A stretch of 64,000 bases of DNA. It comes from Tritrichomonas musculus (lineage: Eukaryota; Parabasalia; Tritrichomonadida; Tritrichomonadidae). Every line of letters starts with the position of its first letter. Position 1 is the stretch's first letter. The notes under the pieces are model-generated. The model was given only the letters and a program-made list of their open reading frames with translations, did not search any database and was not told the origin of the DNA. The position numbers and the translations under genes are program-made. Positions 29,258-37,387 of this stretch are shown here, one piece after another. The stretch covers positions 6,138,001-6,202,000 of the forward strand of contig JAPFFF010000001.1 in assembly GCA_039105265.1 (NCBI GenBank). The letters are read 5' to 3'.

Positions 29258-29895
29258 CTAAAAACTTGTTTTTTTTTTTTTTAACTACTTGTTTTTTTTC
29301 GAGGTACTTGTTTTTTTTTTCGAGGTACTTGTTTTTTTTCGAGGTACTTGTTTTTTTTCGAGGTACTTTTTTTTTTTTAGCTACTTGTTTTTTTTCGAGG
29401 TACTTGTTTTTTTTCGAGGTACTTGTTTTTTTTAGAGGTACTTGTTTTTTTAGAGGTACTTGTTTTTTTTCGAGGTACTTGTTTTTTTTTTTAGCTACTT
29501 GTTTTTTTTCGAGGTACTTGTTTTTTTTTTTCGAGGTACTTGTTTTTTTTAGAGGTACTTTTTTTTTCGAGGTACTTGTTTTTTTTTAGCTACTTGTTTT
29601 TTTTAGAGGTACTTGTTTTTTTTTTCGAGGTACTTGTTTTTTTCGAGGTACTTGAGGTACTTGTTTTTTTTAGAGGTACTTGTTTTTCCTCATAAGCTAC
29701 CTTTTTCCTCATAAGCTACCTTTTTCCTCATAAGCTACCTTTTTCCTCATACCTTTTTCCTCATAAGCTACCTTTTTCCTCATAAGCTACCTTTTTCCTC
29801 ATAAGCTACCTTTTTCCTCATAAGCTACCTTTTTCCTCATAAGCTACCTTTTTCCTCATAAGCTACCTTTTTCCTCATAAGCTACCTTTTTCCTC
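29258..29895. repeat. central block of two tandem-repeat families
   Basis: From about 29263 to 29700 a unit of about 18-22 bp, (CG/TA)GAGGTACTTG plus a T run of variable length, occurs more than twenty times; some copies read AGCTACTTG. From about 29690 to 29895 a 19-bp unit, AAGCTACCTTTTTCCTCAT, occurs about ten times with near-perfect identity. The block lies between two convergent genes and close to the middle of the inner element. Open frames through it (FFEVLVFF-type) are by-products of the repeat. Confidence 0.92.
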
Positions 29896-30141
29896 ATGTG
29901 ATACCTCTTTATTTTCATATTCTTTTATTTTTTCCTTCATACTTTGTACTTCTTTTTTCTTTCTTTCACGATATGCCTTTTGTTGTTTCTTACGTGCTTC
30001 ATTTCTTTCTTCAACTGTTGCATATTTTGGTTTCCTTCCTCTTTTTTCGACACTCTGAAGATTCTCTTTGCTTTTCGACTTCTTGAGTTTTTTGATAATG
30101 GCTGTTTCTTTGAACTCACCTAAATCTAAATTTTGGCTCAT
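29875..30141 (-). CDS. small AT-hook / bZIP-like basic protein
   Basis: An 88-residue protein. Residues about 33-38 read KRGRKPKY, an AT-hook core (RGRKP), followed by ERNEARKKQQKAYRERKKKE, which resembles the basic region of bZIP factors, and a short helical stretch (VQSMKEKIKEYENK). Its last codons lie in the 19-bp tandem repeat. It could bind AT-rich DNA as a regulator or packaging protein. It is divergent from the gene at 30199. Confidence 0.6.
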   Translation of the reverse strand: MSQNLDLGEFKETAIIKKLKKSKSKENLQSVEKRGRKPKYATVEERNEARKKQQKAYRERKKKEVQSMKEKIKEYENKEVSHEEKGSL

Positions 30142-30198
30142 GATTTCATTGGAGATAAAAAATTGAATTATTTTTTCAAAATCACTTCATTTTTTAAA

Positions 30199-30561
30199 AT
30201 GTCGTCTACCGCAAAAGACTTCAAAGAATACCAAAAACAGCAAAAGAATGATATAAAAAGTGCTAATGCTGAAATCACCAATGCTGTTAAAGAGGTTGTA
30301 TTCCTGTTCAACCAAAAAATAACAAACTCTACACCATCTAGTGTCTGCATCAACTATGACCCTTTGATACAAACCAACTTGAACAAGATTGCTGGTGCAC
30401 TTACTCAAATGAATCTCACTACCTGTGAGGTTTATATCAAAAAGAATCCACAATCTCCAAAACCAAAACCTCTTGGCTTTCAAGTGCCAATAGTGTCTGA
30501 CTCGCAAGAGACACAAGAAGATGATGAACAAGAAGCTTCATCACCAAAAGATAAGGAGTAA
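30199..30561 (+). CDS. unknown 120-residue protein
   Basis: I take Met 30199 (MSSTAKDFKEYQKQ); the upstream in-frame codons overlap the divergent gene. The N-terminal two thirds are helical. The tail is proline-rich (PQSPKPKPLG) and then strongly acidic (ETQEDDEQEASS). No family is recognised. Confidence 0.5.
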   Translation: MSSTAKDFKEYQKQQKNDIKSANAEITNAVKEVVFLFNQKITNSTPSSVCINYDPLIQTNLNKIAGALTQMNLTTCEVYIKKNPQSPKPKPLGFQVPIVSDSQETQEDDEQEASSPKDKE

Positions 30562-30588
30562 GAGTAAAAAATAACTACTTCTAATTTT

Positions 30589-31113
30589 TTATACTATACA
30601 ATATTTTAAACATACATGATAATTATTAACAAGTTCATTATATTCTTTATTATATACTTGTTTCAAATCAATAACTACTTCTCCATTATCTTTAATGATT
30701 TTTATAGCATCAATTTTTTGTATTGGACTACTCTTTGCTGCACAACATCCAACATCTTCATTAAGTTGTACTTCAACTTCATTTACATGTAGTATTGCTT
30801 TGATGATGTTGCAAAGAGATTCAATAGGTACTATGATGCATTTCTTTGATATAATATTAGCTAGTAGTGCTTTGTCTTGATTAAGTAGTATTTGTGCATA
30901 TGCTTCAAGTATAACATTACGTACATCTGGTTCAACTTCAACAGGTTCAGTTTGCACTCCAATGTCTCTTGTAATAACAATGTCTTCCTTGCCATCATCT
31001 CTCTTATTAATAATAATGTTGTTGTTGATGTTTGATGTAGATGATGCAGCTGCTGATGGTTCTAAAGATACATTTGCTTGAACTCCATTGGTTGTACTTC
31101 TCTTCTTAATCAT
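30589..31113 (-). CDS. unknown 174-residue protein with a VQT motif
   Basis: Begins MIKKRSTTNG at a TAAATG. A disordered Ser/Asn-rich head leads to TRDIGVQTEPVE (about residues 49-60), a match to the LC8 (dynein light chain) recognition pattern. A helical core (about 64-105) and a more hydrophobic C-terminus follow. The same motif occurs in three other proteins of this element. Function unknown; partner binding is inference. Confidence 0.55.
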   Translation of the reverse strand: MIKKRSTTNGVQANVSLEPSAAASSTSNINNNIIINKRDDGKEDIVITRDIGVQTEPVEVEPDVRNVILEAYAQILLNQDKALLANIISKKCIIVPIESLCNIIKAILHVNEVEVQLNEDVGCCAAKSSPIQKIDAIKIIKDNGEVVIDLKQVYNKEYNELVNNYHVCLKYCIV

Positions 31114-31133
31114 TTAAGTTTGAAAAAAAACTT

Positions 31134-31568
31134 TTAATAGATATTGTTTTGAGTAATAACATGTTGTGTAGGTCCATATCTAATATCTTGTTTATTATAT
31201 TCTCTTGCTCTACCTTGCATAGCAGGTGGTTCAGGCTTCTTAAGATATTTTGGTAGTAGAGGTACTGGTTTATCATGTTGACCAATATGTCTATAAAATC
31301 CACCATCAGTTATGCTAACAGGAGGTTCATGTAGAGGTTTCGTTATATGTTCTCGAGTATCTGGGAATCTAACAGGCTCATCATGTTCGATAATCTGAGT
31401 AGGTGGTCGATTAATAAAAGGATTGAATGTGACTGAATATGTATTAGTATTGCTGAATACACCAAAATGTTGGAATTCTATGTCTTTATTTTTCATGGTA
31501 GCTTCATTAAACATCATACCTTCTCTTCCAACAATCTCAGCATGTGGGCTTCTATAATCATTCGACAT
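31134..31568 (-). CDS. unknown 144-residue protein
   Basis: Starts MSNDYRSPHAEI at a TAAATG. It is rich in Pro, His and aromatic residues and lacks long helices; phrases such as NPFINRPPTQII and HDKPVPLLPKYLKKPEPP suggest an extended structural or linker protein. It lies directly upstream in the map of the capsid gene and is co-oriented with it, which suggests a virion component. No family is recognised. Confidence 0.5.
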   Translation of the reverse strand: MSNDYRSPHAEIVGREGMMFNEATMKNKDIEFQHFGVFSNTNTYSVTFNPFINRPPTQIIEHDEPVRFPDTREHITKPLHEPPVSITDGGFYRHIGQHDKPVPLLPKYLKKPEPPAMQGRAREYNKQDIRYGPTQHVITQNNIY

Positions 31569-31599
31569 TTACAAAAAAATAAAATATCCTTCTTTATGT

Positions 31600-33282
31600 T
31601 TATTCAGGGGTTGTTAAATCATAAGGACCAATACGTACTGATGGTGGCATACCATTTGGTCTAATCAAAATACTAATTGATATATCTGTTAATAAGCATA
31701 ATAATGGAGGCGTATCAACTTCCTTTCTAAATGGATTATCTGCCTTTTGACTACATATCAGTTCGAAGTTAATAGGTGCAAGACTTGAAAGACCTTGTTG
31801 ATATGTTCCATCCGTTTCAGTTGGAAGACCTATGAAGAATGAGGACCTATCATTTGGATAATAACCTGTTGTATTTTCATTATATTGATACTCATTAGCT
31901 AGACTTGCTATAACCTCTTTGTTAAATCCATTTTGCTCTCCATTCATGTTCATTGCATTCTGGCAATATTCGAGGAACTCTGGATACTTACCATTAGTAC
32001 CAAATGCTTTAGCAGGAATATTGTTGTAATTACCACAATTCATATGAAATGCTTCAAACATAGGATTCTTGAAGTATGTCTTATGCGTATGCTTGAGTGG
32101 GAATAAGCAAAACATACTATCTACAAAATTAGGTGTAATAGTAATAGTTGCTTTATCTTGTTCATTATTAAGAGGTCTTGTACAAGTGTAAAATGACATA
32201 ATCTGTGTTGGGAATGTAAGTGGATGTTGTGGGTTAGCATATCTTTGAACAAGTGCTGTATATACAGATTCATGAATACCAAAACAAGGTATAATACTCG
32301 CGCATTCTTCAATGGAATAATCAACAACACTCCAAGTTCTCCAATCACTGTAAATTGTTCGGTCAACTCTTTCCTTAGTCTTGTCAGCTCCTGTAATTTC
32401 ATATGCCCCTCCATGATTTTCACCAACAGGTGGAAGATTGTTGGGGTCATTAATCTTATCCATTGCTATTTTTTCGGTACTTGTCCACATCCATATTGGT
32501 TCTCCAATAGGTCGAAATTCATTGGTAATTTCATCAACATTGAAGTCTTTCATTATATGTGGATTAGCAACCAAGCTCTTTTCAAAACCAACTGGACAAT
32601 ATACCATACCAGCTGTTGAAAAGTATAGACGTAATTCGATTTTACCTGCAAATGCTGGCAAGTACTTGATATTAGATAATGGTAGGAATCGTCGTAAATC
32701 AATCTTTAATCTAATTGTTTCAGTGACGGAAGTCACATCTTTGTTAAGATTTGCAACAAAACCACATCTCCTTCCATGAGTATCATTCCAAATATCCTTA
32801 TGTCTTGCTTTACTATATATATCAGCTCTTTTAGTAACTTCATTTGCACAACATGCAGTTAAAAAGGATTCTTCACATCCAAAGTTCTGGGTATAAAGCG
32901 TCATACCATTAGCTACAATTTCATACTTCTCAACAGCATCTCGAGCATCCTTAAAACCAAACCATACCTTACCAAAATTATAACCACTGACATTTTCTAA
33001 ATCACTTAGAATTGGCTTGTCTATTTTTATCATCACTTTCATATCTGCTCGAATAAAGCCATTATATATATCTGCTGTATTATGTGTATTGGGCGAGATA
33101 ATACATGTTGTATATGAACCACTCTTAATTGGTGGTGATGGTGAATACGAAGTTTGTGGATTTAATGAGTATGCTTTATTTGTATCACTAAGTGAAATGC
33201 AATTATCGACAACATCAAAATAGGATGCAATTTGGGTACAAACCTCAGCTGAGGTTCTCATATATTGTTCCTTGTTGAGCAT
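31600..33282 (-). CDS. major capsid protein (double jelly roll), inner Polinton
   Basis: A 560-residue protein, normal length for Polinton capsid proteins. The N-terminal jelly roll carries GKVWFGFKDARDAVEKYE, matched by the LFVGFKNAVEFYED phrase in the outer element's capsid protein, and RLKIDLRRFLPL with AFAGKIELRLYF in the positions of the outer protein's LTIELTIPFIDQ strand. The second half has the large loops and strands expected of the second jelly roll, and ends with SVRIGPYDLTTPE. It would form hexon-like trimers. It is followed by the 178-codon gene 18 bp upstream. Confidence 0.82.
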   Translation of the reverse strand: MLNKEQYMRTSAEVCTQIASYFDVVDNCISLSDTNKAYSLNPQTSYSPSPPIKSGSYTTCIISPNTHNTADIYNGFIRADMKVMIKIDKPILSDLENVSGYNFGKVWFGFKDARDAVEKYEIVANGMTLYTQNFGCEESFLTACCANEVTKRADIYSKARHKDIWNDTHGRRCGFVANLNKDVTSVTETIRLKIDLRRFLPLSNIKYLPAFAGKIELRLYFSTAGMVYCPVGFEKSLVANPHIMKDFNVDEITNEFRPIGEPIWMWTSTEKIAMDKINDPNNLPPVGENHGGAYEITGADKTKERVDRTIYSDWRTWSVVDYSIEECASIIPCFGIHESVYTALVQRYANPQHPLTFPTQIMSFYTCTRPLNNEQDKATITITPNFVDSMFCLFPLKHTHKTYFKNPMFEAFHMNCGNYNNIPAKAFGTNGKYPEFLEYCQNAMNMNGEQNGFNKEVIASLANEYQYNENTTGYYPNDRSSFFIGLPTETDGTYQQGLSSLAPINFELICSQKADNPFRKEVDTPPLLCLLTDISISILIRPNGMPPSVRIGPYDLTTPE

Positions 33283-33300
33283 TTTTTAGATGAAAAAAAT

Positions 33301-33837
33301 TTACATCATATCTTCAAAGATGCGATTTCTCCTACCCATTATTCGTTGAGGAGGTATATATTGTTGTGGTGGTTCTTCATATTGTTGTGGTGGTTCTTCA
33401 GGAACATATTGTTGTCTTGGTTGACTCATTCTTTTATCAACAACCTCTTTTATCATTCGTCTCTGTTCTTTCTTTTCTCGACTTATCTTCATTTCTTCAC
33501 CTAGTGATTTTAATTGTTTGAGTATTTCTTCATTCACAGTAGGGTCATATGTTTGTTGAGGTTTTCGTGGTTTTGGAGGTTTTCGTGCAGCTTTCGAACT
33601 TAATGACTTTCTGGGAGTTTCTTCAAAATCATCACTATTTGAGTTTTCTTGAGTTTCTTCGATATTTTCACTTTCTGAGTTTTCTTGAGAATCTTGACGA
33701 ATTGGAGTTTTTCGGGGTTTTACTATATACTTGTCTTTCTTCTTTGTTGGCAAAACTTCCCAATCTGGGTCATCCCTTCCATTCAACCATTTATGAATAA
33801 CCGCAAGTCTCTTAGAACCTGTTAGATGTTTTGACAT
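33301..33837 (-). CDS. unknown 178-residue basic, partly disordered protein
   Basis: Begins MSKHLTGSKRLAVI at a TAAATG. Contains a region with repeated SQENSESENIEETQENSNS-like acidic phrases, a basic KAARKPPKPRKPQQ stretch, a helical part, and a C-terminal run of PPQQYEEPPQQY-type repeats. The charge pattern resembles virion core or DNA-condensing proteins, but no homology is recognised. Confidence 0.5.
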   Translation of the reverse strand: MSKHLTGSKRLAVIHKWLNGRDDPDWEVLPTKKKDKYIVKPRKTPIRQDSQENSESENIEETQENSNSDDFEETPRKSLSSKAARKPPKPRKPQQTYDPTVNEEILKQLKSLGEEMKISREKKEQRRMIKEVVDKRMSQPRQQYVPEEPPQQYEEPPQQYIPPQRIMGRRNRIFEDMM

Positions 33838-33888
33838 TTAAAAATAAACAAAAAAAAAGTCCATAAATTGAGTTTTATTGAGTTTTCA

Positions 33889-34344
33889 TCAGATGTAAGT
33901 TCTCGCATGATTGTTTGTAGTAAATTCACTCTCTTTTAATGAATTAGATGAAAATGTTGGCTTTTCAAGAGGTGCACCAACTGAATCGCCTTTTGCAGAT
34001 TTATTAATTGATGACAAGGCAGTTTTCACATTTCCTTCTGGGACATATTTTAATGCTGTGTCAGCTATGTTTGCTAATCTATTTCTTGTTTTATCGCTCA
34101 AGAAGCTTTCACCAAGACCTCTCGCAACTGAACCAATAACACCAGCATGCTTGGTTAATCCACCTGCTGAAGCATCCAATAATTTACTTGCAAGACCTCC
34201 AGTAAAACTATCTGCAGCTCCCATTAATAATTTACCACCTAAACCTACTCCTCCTTTTATTATCGTTTGCCATGGAGAAAATTCTTTTTGTTTAGCATAA
34301 TTTGGCTTCCAATAATCTTCTTCTGAATGACGTTGAATTCCCAT
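33889..34344 (-). CDS. Gly/Ala-rich amphipathic virion protein (minor capsid candidate)
   Basis: A 151-residue protein starting MGIQRHSEEDYW at a TAAATG. Residues about 25-90 alternate glycine, alanine and leucine (GGVGLGGKLLMGAADS), which fits an amphipathic, membrane-interacting helix. Small proteins like this sit next to the capsid and ATPase genes in Polintons and adenoviruses (pVI/pX type). The outer element's gene at 42570 is a shorter protein of the same character. Membrane activity is inference. Confidence 0.5.
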   Translation of the reverse strand: MGIQRHSEEDYWKPNYAKQKEFSPWQTIIKGGVGLGGKLLMGAADSFTGGLASKLLDASAGGLTKHAGVIGSVARGLGESFLSDKTRNRLANIADTALKYVPEGNVKTALSSINKSAKGDSVGAPLEKPTFSSNSLKESEFTTNNHARTYI

Positions 34345-34362
34345 TTAAAAAATAATAAAAAA

Positions 34363-35229
34363 TTATTCAAAATAGTACTTATTAGCAGAAATATTCATTA
34401 CGAATTTTTCATGTGGTTCTTTATGTTGTAGGTACTCAGCTACTGTCTGTTTAGTATTTAATGAGTTATTTGTTTGTTGCAACAAGCTCGTAAAATCTTC
34501 CTCACTATATCCTGTATAACATATGATATCTGTTGCTAACCTTTTAGCATTCATATGAACAAATCGAATTGTTTGTATTGCCATGATACATGTTAAATTA
34601 TAGTGTCTTGTTTTGGTTAACAACTTGATAAATTCACTATTACCATTCTTTAATAAATCACTACCTGCACAATCATCTAGTATCAATAATGTATTATATG
34701 GATATGATGATGTTTCATACTTGACGAGCTTATTTGCTATATATATTATTTTATCATTGAGCTCATTTAAATGATGCTTCTCAATGAGCCTCCTCATTTC
34801 GTCATTGGTCTCTTTCATTCGAGATAGTACATATTTGACAATGGCATAATACTTTATCTTTCTTCGAAGATGTCGTTTTAGATAACTCATTAATTCTCTT
34901 TCCTTTACATAATCGATTCTTGATTGTATCTGTTTATTAAGTGTTTCAGCTGTTTTATCCATTTTACCAGAGCTTGAGCAAAATATTATCTTTTGGTAGT
35001 ATGGATGTTTAAACAACCTCTCTGTTATCATAATATGTCTCCATATCCAAAAACTTTTACCAGCACCTGGTTTACCAATTAAAAAATATATACCGTTTGT
35101 GCTAAAAGGATAATCAGGTGATAATGGTTTAATTAATGCTCCATCTATTTCTTTCATGTTCTTCCGTAAGGTTTCTTTAATCAATGTTTCTACTTTATTT
35201 ATTAGTTCTGCACTTGGGGGTTCATCCAT
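34363..35229 (-). CDS. DNA-packaging ATPase (FtsK/HerA-like, A32 family), inner Polinton
   Basis: A 288-residue protein, normal for the family. The Walker A motif is GKPGAGKS (about residues 51-58) and Walker B is LLILDDCAG (about 180-188). HYNLTCIMAIQTIRF follows as the sensor-type strand after a GNSEFIKLLTKTRH arginine-bearing segment. It would pump DNA into the capsid. The start is at a TAAATG, 10 bp after the integrase gene's end. Confidence 0.92.
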   Translation of the reverse strand: MDEPPSAELINKVETLIKETLRKNMKEIDGALIKPLSPDYPFSTNGIYFLIGKPGAGKSFWIWRHIMITERLFKHPYYQKIIFCSSSGKMDKTAETLNKQIQSRIDYVKERELMSYLKRHLRRKIKYYAIVKYVLSRMKETNDEMRRLIEKHHLNELNDKIIYIANKLVKYETSSYPYNTLLILDDCAGSDLLKNGNSEFIKLLTKTRHYNLTCIMAIQTIRFVHMNAKRLATDIICYTGYSEEDFTSLLQQTNNSLNTKQTVAEYLQHKEPHEKFVMNISANKYYFE

Positions 35230-35239
35230 TTACAAATTT

Positions 35240-36358
35240 TTAAATGTATTTCATAATTTTATCTGGTATTGGTTCTCCTTTCTTCTTTTGTTCCAACCAA
35301 TATTGTCTTTCTGCTGTACCAAGTACTAATGGATTACCTCTCCTTACATCTCTAATAGTTTGTCTAGCAAAGGCATCATCACCTTCGACTCCTTCCCATT
35401 TTAAATCATACTTACCAGTATCTTCATCAAAGTTATATATTTTTTCAATAATACCTTCTTTACCTTCATTTAGTCTTTCAGCTACTTTAATCCTTTTGTC
35501 TCTTGTCCTTAACAACCTATATCCAGGGAATGAACTTGTTGAACCATCTTTGGACTTGACCACAAACTGGTTACCTTTTTGTGAGTCAACTATATAAGAC
35601 TCATTAGACAAATTACTTCTTCTTTTACCAAATGGTTCTTTTTCGAGTACTAACCTGACCTTCTCACCTGGATTAAAATGATATGGGTTAATGCGTGCAT
35701 TCTTTTGGATGTACTTTATTTCATCCTCTGGAGTAATATCATTAGGTGCTTTATTATCTAAAGACCTATGAGGAGAGTTATTATATATGTTTACCAAATC
35801 ATGCATCTCCTTTGGTTGAATAAACCTATTTTCACCAATAGCATCTCTTATAGTTCTCATAAATCTATTAATAATGCCAAGTACATTATGGTTATTCTCA
35901 GTTGTTGTTCGGTATTTTATGTTCTTCTCTCTCATGAAGTCTAATACAGTTGATGATAAATATGCAGCATCCTCATCACTTGTTATTGAATATACATGAG
36001 GTACATCATTAACAAATTTATGAAGCGCTGCCAATACTTCCCTTGCTCCTTTACCATTCATAGGATATGCATATGCTTTTCGAGTGTTAATATTGATGAA
36101 CATTAGATAATTCAACCCACCTGCCTCTTTATTGTTAATGAAGGTATCCATTTGATAACCATCAGGGTGTTTCGATACGATAGGTATATATTGTGCTTTT
36201 GGTACTCTCTTATCATGTACTACTCTTTCATCAAAGTATTTCTTTGCTTCCTCTTCATTCAGATTCTCTTGTTTTGCCATGCTAAGGTATTTGTCCAAGG
36301 TCCTCCATTTAGCTTTGTTGTATAATTTTTCATATGGGGTTGGTTCTTCTTTACTCAT
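35240..36358 (-). CDS. Polinton integrase with chromodomain-like tail, inner element
   Basis: A 372-residue protein starting at a TAAATG. The catalytic core includes YQMDTFINN (about 70-78), YLMFININTRKAYAYPM, SITSDEDAAY (about 125-132), then INRFMRTIRDA and YNNSPHRSLDNKAPND, which are conserved phrases of Polinton integrases. A small beta domain (FNPGEKVRLVLEK) follows. The C-terminus (about 295-335) has the chromodomain-like phrase KYDLKWEGVEGDD, which in retroelement integrases can read histone marks. It inserts the element's ends in host chromatin. Confidence 0.92.
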   Translation of the reverse strand: MSKEEPTPYEKLYNKAKWRTLDKYLSMAKQENLNEEEAKKYFDERVVHDKRVPKAQYIPIVSKHPDGYQMDTFINNKEAGGLNYLMFININTRKAYAYPMNGKGAREVLAALHKFVNDVPHVYSITSDEDAAYLSSTVLDFMREKNIKYRTTTENNHNVLGIINRFMRTIRDAIGENRFIQPKEMHDLVNIYNNSPHRSLDNKAPNDITPEDEIKYIQKNARINPYHFNPGEKVRLVLEKEPFGKRRSNLSNESYIVDSQKGNQFVVKSKDGSTSSFPGYRLLRTRDKRIKVAERLNEGKEGIIEKIYNFDEDTGKYDLKWEGVEGDDAFARQTIRDVRRGNPLVLGTAERQYWLEQKKKGEPIPDKIMKYI

Positions 36359-36364
36359 TTATTT

Positions 36365-37366
36365 TTAAATAAACATCTTATCATATTGAAGGAATTGCAT
36401 TTCGATTACAAATGAATCATTTGGAGGTAGTTTGGTTGGACAATTATAATGGGCATCACTATAGAAGTCTATCCAAAACCTTTGGTCCATTGAGTTTAAC
36501 TTGAAGTACTTAATCGGACTATATTCAACATCACTATCTCCAATATAGTTATGCAATGCTTGTTCACCTATAGATGAATATATTTTACATGATTGTCTGT
36601 CCCATATATTATCAAATATCAATTCCTTGTGCCATGTTTGATATTTTTCTGGTTTATTTTGAAATATTCCATTACCTATATTAAATACATCTGCAAAGTC
36701 TTCATTCCAGGATTTAAGTTGGAAAAAGTTCATATATGGTGCAGTATAATCCCAATCTTGTTCATTCTTACTGTTAGTATAGTAGTATTTATGATTCTCT
36801 GCTTTATTTCTTTCTGTATAAATAATTTCATGAAAACCATTTTTATCATAATATCCATCTGTTTGTATATCTCTATCTTGTATATCGTCATCATTTTGTA
36901 CAAATTTTTCTAATTTAGAAGTTCTAATGTATGACTTGAAAGCACTATTAACTGCATCAAAAAATCCACGTAAATCTCCATCGACTGACACCCAATCAAT
37001 GACTTTAAAGCACCCATATTCATGATTAGTACCAGTTATATAGTCTTCTTTTAGTGTTCCATCATTCCATGTTCCACCACAGACAAACTCATATGTTTTC
37101 TTATGTATCTTATATATTTCAATCTCTACTTCCATTTTGCGTCGTCTCTTAATGATATGTGCTGAACGAACGCCAACAATAGATTCCCCTTTGTTTGCAG
37201 TTGACCATTCTGGTGGGAAATTAAACCAATACCTATTAAACTTAGCTTTATCATGTTGAGCATCCTCAAGGAAGTAGGCTGTTTCGATTGGAAGAGGTGT
37301 ATTACCATCATTAACTATATTATCTCGATTAGGATAAAGAGTTTTAACACTTGGTGGTAATTCCAT
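36365..37366 (-). CDS. unknown 333-residue beta-rich protein with an IQT motif
   Basis: Rich in aromatic residues and Asp/Asn, with no long helices: MELPPSVKTLYPN at the start, a GGTWNDGTL turn, and EMQFLQYDKMF near the end. Its size, beta character and place between integrase and protease fit a minor capsid or penton-associated protein, though I do not recognise a family. Near residue 165 it has IQDRDIQTDGYY, a match to the D-R-x-I-Q-T form of the LC8 motif. Confidence 0.55.
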   Translation of the reverse strand: MELPPSVKTLYPNRDNIVNDGNTPLPIETAYFLEDAQHDKAKFNRYWFNFPPEWSTANKGESIVGVRSAHIIKRRRKMEVEIEIYKIHKKTYEFVCGGTWNDGTLKEDYITGTNHEYGCFKVIDWVSVDGDLRGFFDAVNSAFKSYIRTSKLEKFVQNDDDIQDRDIQTDGYYDKNGFHEIIYTERNKAENHKYYYTNSKNEQDWDYTAPYMNFFQLKSWNEDFADVFNIGNGIFQNKPEKYQTWHKELIFDNIWDRQSCKIYSSIGEQALHNYIGDSDVEYSPIKYFKLNSMDQRFWIDFYSDAHYNCPTKLPPNDSFVIEMQFLQYDKMFI

Positions 37367-37387
37367 TTCGAGTTGAATAAAAAGTCT

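Noticed and set aside
29266-29589. A 107-codon open frame reading FFEVLVFF repeats
   Set aside because: It is produced by translation of the T-rich tandem repeat and has no independent coding signal.
29258-29895. CRISPR-like spacing of short repeats
   Set aside because: The units are directly adjacent or separated only by T runs, there are no unique spacers, no cas genes, and the host is a eukaryote. It is simple tandem repetition.
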